This document shows, piece by piece, positions 25,472 to 34,440 of a stretch of 64,000 nt of DNA. The notes below the pieces were generated by a model. The model ran no database searches. It saw nothing but the letters and a program-made list of their open reading frames with translations, and was not told the origin of the DNA. The stretch's first letter is position 1. Each line of letters opens with the position of its first letter. This DNA comes from Peptococcaceae bacterium CEB3 (lineage in GTDB: Bacteria > Bacillota > Desulfitobacteriia > Desulfitobacteriales > Desulfitobacteriaceae), in NCBI GenBank assembly GCA_001029295.1, contig LDXJ01000061.1, positions 186,001 through 250,000 of the forward strand, written 5' to 3'. Both the position numbers and the translations under genes were made by a program.

Positions 25472-26986
25472 TTACCCCTCCTTTTCCGGATTTACTCCGG
25501 TCATGAGCAATCCTAACTGCTCGCGGGTTACGTGCCCGCCGGGCAGGATCGCCATCAGCCTGCCGTCGTGAATGACTCCGATACGATCCGATAAGGACAT
25601 AATCTCCTCCAGTTCCAAGGAAACCAACAGCACCGCTTTACCTTCCCTTCTGAGGTCCAGCAACTTATCGTGAATGAACTGAATGGCCCCGACATCCAGA
25701 CCGCGGGTAGGCTGGGCCGCGATCAACAGCTCGGGATCACGGGACACTTCCCTGGCCAGGATGACTTTTTGCTGGTTCCCTCCGGAAAGATTCCCCGCCA
25801 GGGAATGAATCCGGCGGGGGCGAACGTCAAACGACTCGGACAACCGTTCGGCGTGGTGGGTGATTGCGCCCATCTGCAACTGTCCCGCTTTGGCAAAGGG
25901 GGGGCGGGTAAAATCACGCAAAACGAAATTCTCAGCTAACTGAAAGTCTAAAATCAAGCCGTCTGCCTGGCGATCTTGGGGAATATAGGAAATACCGGCG
26001 GCCGTTCGCCGATGCACACTGGTTTTGGTGATATCCCGGCCTTTGAAAACGATCCTCCCGCTTTTGGCCGGCAAAAGACCCGTTATGGCCTCGACGAGCT
26101 CGAACTGCCCATTCCCGTCGATCCCGGCCAAACCGAATATTTCCCCCCGCCTCACTTCAAAGGTCACGCCTTTGACTCTCTCCGCGTGTCCCTGAACCAC
26201 CACCAGACCGTCAACCCGCAAAACCACCGAGCCCGGCTCTTGAGGTGGTTTCGCCACCTGAAGCACCACCTCGCGTCCCACCATGAGATTGGCCAATTCC
26301 TGCGGGGTTGTTTGATTCGTCTCCACGGTAGCCACCGTTCTGCCGGCTCTCATCACGGTGACCCTGTCAGAAACCTTTTTTACTTCATCCAGCTTGTGAC
26401 TGATAAAAATGATGGGGATGCCCTGAAGGCGCAAACGTTCCATGACACCGATTAATTCCTCAACTTCTTGCGGTGTGAGCAGGGCCGTGGGTTCGTCCAG
26501 GATAAGTACTTTGGCTTTGCGATAGAAAACCTTGAGAATTTCCACCCTTTGCTGCAGCCCAACCGTTAGATCGCTCACCTTGACACTTGGATCTATTTCC
26601 AAGTGATACTGCTTCGAAAGCTGCCTGACCATCTCCTCGTTTTCTTTGCGACGGTAATGTACTTTGCCCGGCTCACCGCCAAGGACAATGTTTTCAGCTG
26701 CCGTTAAAGCCGGAATAAGCATAAAGTGTTGGTGCACCATGCCGATCCCGGCCTGGATCGCCTGCCGGGGACTGGTGAAATGCATCTCCTGACCGTAAAG
26801 AGAGACACTCCCGGAATCCGCTTGGTACAGACCATAAATGATTTTCATTAAGGTCGACTTGCCGGCCCCATTCTCGCCGAGGATGGCATGAATCTCACCG
26901 TCACGGAGCTGCAGATTCACGTGATCATTGGCGAGCACCCCGGGAAATTCCTTAGTGACATTTCTGATTTCCAAACACGTGCGCAT
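25472..26986 (-). CDS. BMP-type nucleoside ABC transporter, double ATPase
   Basis: 504 residues from MRTCLEIRNVTKEFPG (ATG 26986, GGAGG 6 bp upstream; the longer frame to 27052 is unlikely). Two fused ABC domains of the RbsA/NupO type: the first has Walker A GENGAGKST, signature VGLQQRVEIL and Walker B VLILDEPTALL. The second has a degenerate Walker A (GIDGNGQFE), signature LAGNLSGGNQQKV and LLIAAQPTRGLDVG. Only the first site looks able to hydrolyse ATP, as usual in this group. Confidence 0.95.
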   Translation of the reverse strand: MRTCLEIRNVTKEFPGVLANDHVNLQLRDGEIHAILGENGAGKSTLMKIIYGLYQADSGSVSLYGQEMHFTSPRQAIQAGIGMVHQHFMLIPALTAAENIVLGGEPGKVHYRRKENEEMVRQLSKQYHLEIDPSVKVSDLTVGLQQRVEILKVFYRKAKVLILDEPTALLTPQEVEELIGVMERLRLQGIPIIFISHKLDEVKKVSDRVTVMRAGRTVATVETNQTTPQELANLMVGREVVLQVAKPPQEPGSVVLRVDGLVVVQGHAERVKGVTFEVRRGEIFGLAGIDGNGQFELVEAITGLLPAKSGRIVFKGRDITKTSVHRRTAAGISYIPQDRQADGLILDFQLAENFVLRDFTRPPFAKAGQLQMGAITHHAERLSESFDVRPRRIHSLAGNLSGGNQQKVILAREVSRDPELLIAAQPTRGLDVGAIQFIHDKLLDLRREGKAVLLVSLELEEIMSLSDRIGVIHDGRLMAILPGGHVTREQLGLLMTGVNPEKEG

Positions 26987-27134
26987 ACTCTCCTCCATAA
27001 AAAGTGGATTGCCCCATATTAATAAACCTATGAAGCAACCCACCCTAACCAACGCCTATGATGACTGCGGACCCTTAATCTCGCCGGAAAGACCCTTTGG
27101 CCTTGGGGACCGCGACAGGGCTGAGCAGTTAATT

Positions 27135-28208
27135 CTACTGGCCATAGCCTTTCGGCATGGTGTTCGTTACCGTAATGGCACCGCTTTTAATCTTGGCGGC
27201 GGCGTCTTTTACCAGCGTAACCACAGACTCCGGCACCGCCTTGATCGGGGGCGCATAACCCACACCGTCATTGGCTAGATCAAAGAAGACGTCACCGCTT
27301 TTGAAGTTTCCGTCTTTGGTCGCTTTGATAACGTCATAGGTAGCCGTGTCGACCCCTTTGAGGGCACTGGTGATGACCGTGGCCGGCGCTAAATAGTTTT
27401 GGTCGGCGTCAACGCCTATGGCGTAAACTTTCTTTTCCTTGGCCGCGTCGATCACGCCGTTGCCGGTCCCGCCGGCGACGGGGAAGAGGATGTCAGCACC
27501 CTGACCAATCATCGTCAAAGCCATCGTTTTGCCACCCGCCGGGTCGTCAAATTTGCCCGTATATTTGACCAAGATTTTAATGCCAGGATCGACACTCTTG
27601 GCCCCCTGAATAAAGCCGGCAATGTAATCATTCACCGGCGGAATCGCCATACCGCCGACCACGCCGACAGTGTTTTTGCCCAACATGTTCGGTATCCCCG
27701 AGGTCTTTTCCATGGAGCCTGCCATCACACCCACCAGGTAGCCGCATTGCTCGGTTTTAAACATAGCCGATGAAACGTTGTTTTTAGGTTGATCCTTAGC
27801 CGCAACTTCCGAGTCGATGATCATGAATTTGGTGTCGGGAAACTGCTTGGCAATCTTGACCACGGCATCGTGCATCAGGAAACCCACCGCAATGACCAAA
27901 TTGTACTTTTGCTGGGCGAAGTTGGTGAGGTTCATCTCATAGTCGGTCATCTGTTTCGATTGGACAACGGCCGTCTGAACCCCCAGTTCCTTTTTCGCCC
28001 TTTCCAAGCCCTTGTTCGCCAGGAAATTGAAACTGTGGTCGTTCAACCCACCGACATCCGTCACTAAACCCACTTTAAAATCCGATTGCTTAACCGGCCC
28101 GGCTGTTGAGGATGGCGCGTTGGAAGCCGTCGTGCCGCAACCGATCAGGGTTAAAGACAAGACCAAACCCGCGGCGATAATTCCGAAAAACCCAGACTTT
28201 TTCTTCAC
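27135..28208 (-). CDS. BMP-family substrate-binding lipoprotein
   Basis: 357 residues. The signal peptide (MKKKSGFFGIIAAGLVLSLT) ends in the lipobox LIGC with Cys24 as the lipidated residue. The mature protein has BMP/PnrA features: VGLVTDVGGLNDHSFNFLAN at the N-terminus and the GMAIPPVNDYIAGFIQGAK segment. These bind nucleosides outside the membrane and feed the permeases encoded downstream. A gap of about 150 bp to the ATPase start is normal for a highly expressed binding protein. Confidence 0.94.
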   Translation of the reverse strand: MKKKSGFFGIIAAGLVLSLTLIGCGTTASNAPSSTAGPVKQSDFKVGLVTDVGGLNDHSFNFLANKGLERAKKELGVQTAVVQSKQMTDYEMNLTNFAQQKYNLVIAVGFLMHDAVVKIAKQFPDTKFMIIDSEVAAKDQPKNNVSSAMFKTEQCGYLVGVMAGSMEKTSGIPNMLGKNTVGVVGGMAIPPVNDYIAGFIQGAKSVDPGIKILVKYTGKFDDPAGGKTMALTMIGQGADILFPVAGGTGNGVIDAAKEKKVYAIGVDADQNYLAPATVITSALKGVDTATYDVIKATKDGNFKSGDVFFDLANDGVGYAPPIKAVPESVVTLVKDAAAKIKSGAITVTNTMPKGYGQ

Positions 28209-28284
28209 TTGTAAGCCCTCCCACTCTCTTATATCATCTTAGGACACACCGGACACAAACCACCTCCCGTGAATCAGTTATTGC

Positions 28285-28330
28285 TCGTTGGGTTTCAGGT
28301 GGAATCGTTGGGTCGTTGGTTGTTGGACGA
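28285..28330. repeat. CGTTGGGT repeat in the lipoprotein leader
   Basis: CGTTGGGT occurs at 28285-28292 and 28305-28312, followed by CGTTGG and GTTGTTGG. It lies about 80-120 bp upstream of the BMP lipoprotein start and belongs to the leader-repeat set. Confidence 0.6.
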
Positions 28331-28411
28331 TTGAGTCCCATGGTTAGTTTACCAAACATCCTGACAGTAGGTCAATAACTTTGCGCCGTACATCTGAGAA
28401 AGATCGCCGAT

Positions 28412-29656
28412 TTACTGGCTGGCCGGGACGTCGGCCTCTTTATCCTTTGGCAGCACAAGGTTGAGAAGGATCCCGATCACAGCCGCCGGACCCACGCCGG
28501 CAAAAGAATACTGTCCGAATTTGATAAGGATCCCGCCGACCCCCAGAGTAAAGATAACCGAAACGATAAGGAGGTTGCGGTTGTTAGCGAGGTTGACTTT
28601 CGCTTCGACCAAATTACGCAGGCCCACGGACGCGATCATCCCGTAAAGGATGATGGTAATACCGCCCAGCACCGGTTCAGGAATGGTTTGCACAGCCGCC
28701 CCAAATTTCTGGACAAAGCTGAGTAAGATGGCAATGACCGCCGCCCCTTGAACAACCCGGGCACTGAAAACCCGCGTAATCGCCAGGACACCGATATTCT
28801 CGCCATAGGTCGTTTCCGGAACTCCGCCCAGAAAAGCGGCGACAATCGTGGCCAAACCGTTGCCCAAAAGCACTCGATGCAAGCCCGGATCATGCATGAG
28901 ATCCCGGTCGACCGTGTCGCCGATAACCAAGAGATGGCCAACGTCTTCGACGATAGAGGCGATGGCGATAGGCGCGATCAAACTCACTGCCCCCCAAGTG
29001 AAAACGGGCAGATGTCCGGTTAAGATGCTCAGGTTTGGCAGGGCCAGCCAGGATGCCTTGTTAATAGCCGCAAAATTAACCTGTCCCTGAGTGATGGCAA
29101 AAAGATAGCCCCCCACCGTTCCCAATAAAATCGGAATGATCTTGATAAAACCGCGGCCGAAAACACTCGCCACGATCACAATGCCCGCTGTCACAAAGGC
29201 GGTTAAGAGTCCTTTTTCCGCCTCCTGAATCGCGGTCGGGGTCAGACTCAGACCAATGATCATCACGACAGGCCCCACGACGACCGTCGGCAGCACACGG
29301 TCAATCCAGTTCAACCCGGCCACGGCAATGATGGCGAAGAAGAGTGCGTAGACTACCCCGGCCGCCATCATGCCAGTGAGCGCTCCCTGGGCCCCGTAGG
29401 CCTTGGTAGCGGCAATGATCGGCGCGATGAAGGCAAAAGATGAGCCCAGGTAAGCCGGTACTTTGCCTTTATTGACCAAGTGGAAGATTAAGGTGCCCAG
29501 GCCGGAAGTAAACAGAGTCACGGATGGGTCGAACCCGGTCAACAGCGGCACCAGGATGGTGGCTCCGAACATGGCAAAGACGTGTTGGAAGGATAGGGGA
29601 AACGCTTTTCTGAAAGGGGGTGTCTGTTCAATGTCGTAAATCTTGGTGAAAGCCAT
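28412..29656 (-). CDS. Uracil/xanthine permease (NCS2 family)
   Basis: 414 residues with about 12-14 membrane helices. UraA/PyrP-like marks: FPLSFQHVFAMFGATILVPL, AYLGSSFAFIAPI, the SIVEDVGHLLVIGDTV segment (the UraA glutamate region) and GGVPETTYGENIGVLAITRV, which contains the family NxG-type substrate motif. It imports uracil or a related base by proton symport. It precedes the nucleoside ABC operon on the same strand, giving a base/nucleoside salvage group. Confidence 0.93.
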   Translation of the reverse strand: MAFTKIYDIEQTPPFRKAFPLSFQHVFAMFGATILVPLLTGFDPSVTLFTSGLGTLIFHLVNKGKVPAYLGSSFAFIAPIIAATKAYGAQGALTGMMAAGVVYALFFAIIAVAGLNWIDRVLPTVVVGPVVMIIGLSLTPTAIQEAEKGLLTAFVTAGIVIVASVFGRGFIKIIPILLGTVGGYLFAITQGQVNFAAINKASWLALPNLSILTGHLPVFTWGAVSLIAPIAIASIVEDVGHLLVIGDTVDRDLMHDPGLHRVLLGNGLATIVAAFLGGVPETTYGENIGVLAITRVFSARVVQGAAVIAILLSFVQKFGAAVQTIPEPVLGGITIILYGMIASVGLRNLVEAKVNLANNRNLLIVSVIFTLGVGGILIKFGQYSFAGVGPAAVIGILLNLVLPKDKEADVPASQ

Positions 29657-29814
29657 CTTTGTTCCTCCTCATTTCCGAATTCGCTAATCTCAGTTAGCCG
29701 TTTAATTAGTTGAAACCACTTACCTTGAGGACACGGCTTTTTGACGTCCGTCGAGTCGTTAACCGGGCTCGGATTAGGATTTCCCTTTCCCTTGAGTTCC
29801 ATCCAACTCCTTTC

Positions 29815-29921
29815 CGACTGGGCTCTCTGCCGACCGGGACTACCTTCTGACTGGGAATACCTTTCGACCGGGAAAGCCCGACTGGGACCACCTTTTGGCC
29901 GCGAAAGCCTCCGACCGAGAA
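29815..29921. repeat. Degenerate CGACyGGGA repeat in the uracil permease leader
   Basis: CGACTGGG, CGACCGGGACTACC, TGACTGGGAATACC, CGACCGGGAAAGCC, CGACTGGGACCACC and CGACCGAGAAA follow each other about every 14-20 bp. The block lies 160-265 bp upstream of the permease start. Confidence 0.75.
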
Positions 29922-30080
29922 ATGCGATCCGCCTCGCGCGGGTATGGCAGGTCCGCCCTCCGACCAACTTGCCTATTTCGCCAAGATCTCCGTAATTCCT
30001 GCTACCTATAATAATTTTCCGTGCTTTGGGCTTCTGTATTTGGCGAGAGTCGTTCTCCCTCCATCGCAAATATTTCTCGG

Positions 30081-30114
30081 CATTATGCCCATTCTATACA
30101 TAATGAGCATAATG
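30081..30114. promoter_or_regulatory. Inverted-repeat operator of the HicA-like toxin operon
   Basis: CATTATGC (30081-30088) and GCATAATG (30107-30114) form a perfect 8-bp inverted repeat spaced by 18 bp, 24 bp before the antitoxin start. The arrangement fits autorepression by the antitoxin, as is usual for type II pairs. Confidence 0.65.
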
Positions 30115-30137
30115 TAGTATTATGGAGGTGGGAGGGG

Positions 30138-30575
30138 ATGACTATGCTACCCGAGATTCAGTTCACCGAAGCCCGTAACCAATTCTCCTCATTGTACGAT
30201 TCTGTGTTCGACGCCTTTAATCCCACAATCGTTAAACGTAAAAGGACAGAGGAAATTGCTCTGCTTAGAGTCGATCTTCTCAAGGCGGTATTATCGAGGT
30301 TTACACTAAACGTCGAAGTTTTGTCCGAAGAGGACGGTTCTTTCACTCTTGCGCTTGATCAACTCGAGCTCTATGCCAATAGTGATTCTTTGGAGCACAC
30401 CGTGTCAGATTTTATCCAAGACGTAAAAATATATGCTCAGGATTATATGGCACGGCCCCAACTATTTCTTCAGTCCCCAAACCGAAAAATGCATTTCCCC
30501 TATATCCTGCGCATTCTCCTCTGCGAAAATGACGAGGAAATTCGCGGTTTGTTGGAGTTCAACTATGCCTCCTAA
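30138..30575 (+). CDS. Putative antitoxin of a HicA-like toxin (Phd-like N-terminus)
   Basis: 145 residues from MTMLPEIQFTEARNQFSSLY; the ATG at 30138 follows GGGAGGGG, while the longer frame to 30021 would cross the operator. The N-terminal 50 residues (FTEARNQFSSLYDSVFD, then a polar turn and LLRVDLLKAVLSRF) resemble Phd/YefM-type antitoxins, which fold on DNA. The C-terminal part is acidic and could neutralise the toxin. Its stop overlaps the toxin start by 11 bp. The family name is uncertain; HicB-like sequence is not seen. Confidence 0.7.
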   Translation: MTMLPEIQFTEARNQFSSLYDSVFDAFNPTIVKRKRTEEIALLRVDLLKAVLSRFTLNVEVLSEEDGSFTLALDQLELYANSDSLEHTVSDFIQDVKIYAQDYMARPQLFLQSPNRKMHFPYILRILLCENDEEIRGLLEFNYAS

Positions 30576-30789
30576 ATTTGGAGACTTGAAACGTTACTGC
30601 GACAAAAGCGGCTGGATCATGGTCCGTAACACTGATCATTGGTATTATGAGAAAATGTTAGCCGACGGCACCGTCCTGAGAACCAAAGTCAGTCACTCCG
30701 TCGGCAGGGAGATTCCGTCCAAATTATGGGATAGAATTCTCAAGAAACAGCTTCGCATCTCCGAACAGGAATTCCGCCAAGGAATCTGA
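30565..30789 (+). CDS. HicA-like mRNA interferase toxin
   Basis: 74 residues from MPPKFGDLKRYCDKSGWIMV; the ATG at 30565 lies inside the antitoxin end. The HicA pattern is visible: a first helix, GWIMVRNTDHWYYEKML with the histidine that is catalytic in HicA, a beta hairpin (GTVLRTKVSHSVGREIP), then a helix (SKLWDRILKKQLRISEQEF). HicA toxins cleave mRNA and tmRNA. Longer frames starting upstream are artefacts of the overlap. Confidence 0.75.
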   Translation: MPPKFGDLKRYCDKSGWIMVRNTDHWYYEKMLADGTVLRTKVSHSVGREIPSKLWDRILKKQLRISEQEFRQGI

Positions 30790-30912
30790 CCAAAAAGCTT
30801 AGCCGCATGCCTCCGGCCTCAGCCGGCCTTAGACATGGTGAAATTCAGGTCCTGCGCGCGTTGAAATACAAGGATTCCCAAGTTTGTCTGCCAAACGAGC
30901 TTGCCAGACTGT

Positions 30913-30957
30913 ACGCCCGTCATCACGACCGGAGCCCTCGTGATAACGGGCGTCTTT
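30913..30957 (+). terminator. Long-stem terminator after the HicA-like operon
   Basis: ACGCCCGT-ATCACGA (30913-30928) pairs with TCGTGAT-AACGGGCGT (30938-30953) in a stem of about 15 bp, followed by CTTTATTTC. Confidence 0.85.
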
Positions 30958-31198
30958 ATTTCAGAAAAACCTTGGCCCAAGTCACGCTTTTTCTGTCTCT
31001 TGGGTGTGTACATTTTGCGGAAATGGTGTTATCTTAAAAAGTAGAAACCCTGTATTTTAAACGATTGTCCCGGATTCTCGTGTCTCCCTGTGGCGGACAT
31101 ATGTATCGTGGGGAAGTATTCCATCCTGATACATCGACCCCGCGACAAAGTCAGTTTCTTTCGGAACCGAACTGTTCTCGGCAGCTAACATTTACGTT

Positions 31199-31293
31199 TT
31201 TCCCTTGTAAGTTTCCCTTGTGAGTTTCCCTCGTAAGCTTCTCCCGTAAGTCTGTCCCTTGCAGTTTTCTCTCGTAAGTTTGTCTTCCGTAAG
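31199..31293. repeat. Seven 13-bp tandem units upstream of kbl
   Basis: TTTCCCTTGTAAG, TTTCCCTTGTGAG, TTTCCCTCGTAAG and CTTCTCCCGTAAG are followed by more diverged 13-15 bp copies up to 31293. The block ends 44 bp before the kbl start, inside its transcribed leader or promoter. It is the clearest of the leader repeats. Confidence 0.9.
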
Positions 31294-31336
31294 TCTTTCT
31301 GAACACGATACCATAAAATGTAAGGAGGATGTTCCT

Positions 31337-32527
31337 ATGTCGAGTCGCGTGTTATCGAATTTCCTCGCCACCAATCTGGAAGATCTGAAGAGCAAAGGCC
31401 TTTACAATGTGATCGATCCTTTGGAAAGTCCCAATGGCCCTCTGATCAGAATTGCGGGCAAAGAACTGATCAATCTCTCTTCCAACAACTATCTGGGCCT
31501 GGCCACCGACCGGCGACTCAAGGATGCCGCCAAGGCTGCCATTGAGGAGTTCGGGGTCGGTGCCGGGGCGGTCAGAACGATCAATGGCACTATGAAACTC
31601 CACCTTCAACTGGAAGAGAAGCTGGCCGCTTTTAAACACACAGAGGCCGCCATCGCTTATCAATCCGGCTTCAACTGCAACATGGCCGCAATCTCCGCTG
31701 TCATGGACAAAGAAGACGCCATTCTTTCCGATGAATTAAACCACGCCTCCATTATTGACGGCTGTCGCTTATCCAGAGCAAAAATCATTCCTTTCAAGCA
31801 TCTTGACATGTCTGATTTGCAGCGCAAAGCCCAAGAGGCCAAAGACTCAGGCAATTACAACAAGGTCATGGTCATCACAGACGGCGTTTTTTCCATGGAT
31901 GGGGACATTGCCAAACTCCCGGAAATGGTTGAAATTGCCGAGAAGTTTGATCTCATCACTTATGTCGACGACGCTCACGGCTCGGGCGTCCTGGGGAACG
32001 GGGCGGGCACCGTCAAGCACTTTGGCCTCTCCGACAGAATTGATTTTCAGATCGGCACTCTTTCCAAAGCTCTGGGAGTTATTGGAGGTTATGTCGCCGG
32101 CAAGAGGGAACTAATCGATTGGCTTAAGGTACGCAGCCGGCCTTTCCTTTTTTCCACCGCTTTGACCCCGGGCGACACGGCCGCTTGTCTGACCGCGGTC
32201 GATATCCTTATGAACAGCACCGAACTGCAAGAAAGACTGTGGAACAACGGCAACTATCTGAAACAGGGGCTGCAAGCGCTGGGCTTTAACATCGGTTCGA
32301 GCCAAACACCGATTACCCCCTGCATCATCGGCGAAGAGAAGCAAACCCAGAAATTCAGCCAACGGCTTTATGAAGAGGGAGTTTATGCCAAAGCCATCGT
32401 TTTCCCCACGGTACCAAAGGGCGCAGGAAGAGTGAGGAACATGCCAACCGCGGCCCATACCCGCGAGATGCTGGATCAGGCCCTTTCCATCTATGCCAAA
32501 GTCGGACGGGAGCTGGGAATACGGTAA
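31337..32527 (+). CDS. kbl: Glycine C-acetyltransferase (2-amino-3-ketobutyrate CoA ligase)
   Basis: 396 residues from [20 protein letters not shown] (AAGGAGG 9 bp upstream; the frame to 31259 runs into the tandem repeat). A PLP enzyme of the alpha-oxoamine synthase family: [35 protein letters not shown], the [11 protein letters not shown] region (here [12 protein letters not shown]), [11 protein letters not shown] and the PLP lysine in [16 protein letters not shown]. It cleaves 2-amino-3-ketobutyrate with CoA to glycine and acetyl-CoA. The next gene makes its substrate. Confidence 0.95.
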   Translation: MSSRVLSNFLATNLEDLKSKGLYNVIDPLESPNGPLIRIAGKELINLSSNNYLGLATDRRLKDAAKAAIEEFGVGAGAVRTINGTMKLHLQLEEKLAAFKHTEAAIAYQSGFNCNMAAISAVMDKEDAILSDELNHASIIDGCRLSRAKIIPFKHLDMSDLQRKAQEAKDSGNYNKVMVITDGVFSMDGDIAKLPEMVEIAEKFDLITYVDDAHGSGVLGNGAGTVKHFGLSDRIDFQIGTLSKALGVIGGYVAGKRELIDWLKVRSRPFLFSTALTPGDTAACLTAVDILMNSTELQERLWNNGNYLKQGLQALGFNIGSSQTPITPCIIGEEKQTQKFSQRLYEEGVYAKAIVFPTVPKGAGRVRNMPTAAHTREMLDQALSIYAKVGRELGIR

Positions 32528-32568
32528 GGGCGATCGATCCGCCTGCGGAGAGCGGAGGTTTTTTCAAG

Positions 32569-32615
32569 CCAGATGCTTAAAAACCCAGATGTTCAAAAGC
32601 CCAGATGTTCAAAAG
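32569..32615. repeat. 16-bp tandem repeat between kbl and tdh
   Basis: CCCAGATGTTCAAAAG occurs twice in tandem (32584-32599, 32600-32615), with a diverged third copy before it from 32569. Just upstream, a short TCCGC/GCGGA hairpin followed by TTTTTT (32538-32564) may attenuate transcription between the two genes. Confidence 0.88.
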
Positions 32616-32664
32616 CCATATCGATTTGTTTCACCTATACCTTAGGAAACAGGAGGCATCTCAT

Positions 32665-33624
32665 ATGAAGAAGATACTGGTCACCGGAGCTCTGGGCCAA
32701 ATCGGTTCGGAACTGACCACGCGTTTGCGGAGCATTTACGGTGCCGAAAAAGTTATCGCCACCGACATTCGCAACGACAAGCACAATTGGTTCACTCAGT
32801 CCGGTCCTTATGAAACCCTGGACGTCACTCAGGCTAAGGACTTCTTTGACATCGCCCAAAAATACGAAGTTGATACGATCATTCACTTGGCGGCTTTGCT
32901 CTCCGCCACGGCTGAGACCAAACCTCTTTTCGCTTGGAACCTGAATATGGGCGGATTAGTCAACGCCCTGGAGGTCGCCCGCGAACTGGGCTGCCAATTC
33001 TTTACCCCCAGCTCCATCGGCGCTTTTGGCCCGGACACCCCTAAAGATCACACCCCCCAGGTTACGATCCAGCGCCCGGCCACGATCTACGGTGTGAGCA
33101 AAGTTTCCGGCGAACTGCTCTGTGACTATTACCATCATAAATTTGCCGTCGATACGCGCGGAGTCCGCTTTCCCGGCCTGATTTCCTATGTCTCCCCTCC
33201 CGGAGGCGGTACCACGGATTACGCGGTCGACATTTTCTATGAGGCGATCCTCAAAGGGCACTACACTTCTTATATTGCTGCCGGAACCTATATGGACATG
33301 ATGTATATGCCGGATGCCCTCAAAGCCGTCATCGATTTGATGGAGGCCGACCCGGCCAAACTCATTCACCGCAACGCCTACAACATTACGGCCATGAGCG
33401 TCGAACCGGAAGATTTCCACAAAGAAATCCGTAAGCACATTCCCGATTTCAAACTGGACTATGCCGTTGACCCGGCCCGCCAGGCCATAGCCGACAGCTG
33501 GCCCAACTCCCTTGACTCCTCCGAGGCCGTGCAGGAATGGGGCTTCAGCGCCGATTTCGACCTGGCAAAAATGACCGCCGATATGCTGGAAAAACTGCAG
33601 GCCAAACTGCACAAAGTGAGCTGA
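32665..33624 (+). CDS. tdh: L-threonine 3-dehydrogenase, SDR/epimerase type
   Basis: 319 residues from MKKILVTGALGQIGSELTTR (AGGAGG 8 bp upstream). An extended short-chain dehydrogenase: NAD-binding GALGQIG, the catalytic YGVSK (Tyr-x-x-x-Lys), GGGTTDYAVDIFYEA, MMYMPDALKAVIDLM and IADSWPNSLDSS, all matching the threonine dehydrogenases of this fold rather than the zinc-dependent type. It oxidises threonine to 2-amino-3-ketobutyrate, which Kbl then cleaves. Together they supply glycine, acetyl-CoA and NADH, and glycine could enter one-carbon metabolism. Confidence 0.94.
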   Translation: MKKILVTGALGQIGSELTTRLRSIYGAEKVIATDIRNDKHNWFTQSGPYETLDVTQAKDFFDIAQKYEVDTIIHLAALLSATAETKPLFAWNLNMGGLVNALEVARELGCQFFTPSSIGAFGPDTPKDHTPQVTIQRPATIYGVSKVSGELLCDYYHHKFAVDTRGVRFPGLISYVSPPGGGTTDYAVDIFYEAILKGHYTSYIAAGTYMDMMYMPDALKAVIDLMEADPAKLIHRNAYNITAMSVEPEDFHKEIRKHIPDFKLDYAVDPARQAIADSWPNSLDSSEAVQEWGFSADFDLAKMTADMLEKLQAKLHKVS

Positions 33625-33628
33625 GCCG

Positions 33629-33676
33629 CGGCAGAATCCGCTCAGCATTGTCTATGCCAGCGGACGAACCGCTCCC
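33629..33676. repeat. Dispersed repeat, copy 1
   Basis: GCTCAGC-TTGTCTATGC-followed by CGG.CGAACCGCTCC-like sequence recurs at 49041-49086 with about 70-75 percent identity. Each copy lies a few hundred bp from a copy of the Panacea antitoxin C-terminus. Confidence 0.5.
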
Positions 33677-33706
33677 TCCGTTCCACTATAGCTTTTAGCC
33701 TTTTAA

Positions 33707-33746
33707 AACACGCTCGATCACTTTAGATTGGGGCGTGTTCTTTTCT
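33707..33746 (+). terminator. Terminator after tdh
   Basis: AACACGC (33707-33713) pairs with GCGTGTT (33733-33739), followed by a T-rich tract (TTCTTTTCTT). Confidence 0.8.
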
Positions 33747-33931
33747 TCCTTAAATCAATCAGCTGGCAACAACACGTCCATTCGGATATTGCATCGAGCC
33801 TTATTTCTTGTCCCCAATGCTGCGATGTCCAATGTCTTGCGTCTAGGCAGGAATTTGGTTTTTTCGTCTCGTTCCGAGACGACCCCCCCCGCAAAGAGTG
33901 GTTTTGGGCCTTCTTCAGGCCCGGTAATGGA

Positions 33932-34258
33932 TCAGGTCAGTTTGAGCTCGCGAGCGTAATCAAAGGAAATGATCTCCTTCATCCCAGTTTTTCGGTACCC
34001 AGGTTCTTCATGTGAGAACTCTGAGATCTTTGTCGCCGTAAAATCACGGAAGTACCCGGCAACGCCCTGAATAACCTCGATCTCTTCTTCACTGAATATG
34101 GAGAGATCCGGTTCTTCAGCGGCCACAATGACTTCTCCTTCATAAGATCCCGCAAATGGTTTGGTATCAATAACATTAGCGGTCAGTAAAGCCCAATGAA
34201 CGAGATCGTGGTGCGCCGGTACCGGGTCATAGTGATGATGAATATAAACCATGCCGGT
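33932..34258 (-). pseudogene. Truncated Panacea-domain antitoxin fragment
   Basis: Encodes about 108 residues nearly identical to the C-terminal third of the intact antitoxin at 49378-50379, from TGMVYIHHHY to the end LKLT. Differences are few (for example HHHYDPV versus HHHYGPV). The match ends sharply at 34258, where an unrelated broken gene begins on the other strand. The N-terminal zinc and HTH domains are missing, so the fragment cannot act as a DNA-binding antitoxin. The apparent frame runs on into the neighbour by chance. Confidence 0.9.
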
Positions 34259-34440
34259 AAACATGATGATTGCCTGGTACTTTGCGACGGCATTGGCCAA
34301 GCAGTACAAAGCAACTTTGCCATACATTCAGGAACAGCGTTTGGAAAAGTGGACGCACAACAAAACTATCCAGAAAGCGATTGAGCTATCGGATCGGCGA
34401 CGAAGCCAAGACATACCTGCGGACGCTGAAAGTAAAATAA
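34259..34440 (+). pseudogene. DNA alkylation repair enzyme, C-terminal remnant with frameshift
   Basis: Reads MMIAWYFATALAKQYKATLP then YIQEQRLEKWTHNKTIQKAIE, the conserved C-terminus of AlkD/COG4912-type proteins. After GCGATTGAG (about 34386) the frame shifts. In the next frame the end continues as YRIGDEAKTYLRTLKVK with a TAA at 34438, exactly the family tail. Restoring two bases (AG) rejoins the frames. Only the last 60 or so residues remain, joined to the Panacea fragment. Confidence 0.82.

Noticed and set aside
29539-30069. Minus-strand frame of 176 codons upstream of the uracil permease
   Set aside because: It is formed by the degenerate leader repeats and overlaps the permease start; Arg/Ser-rich without a domain.
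31199-31293. CRISPR array
   Set aside because: Units are 13 bp with no unique spacers, so this is a plain tandem repeat. No cas genes occur in the window.
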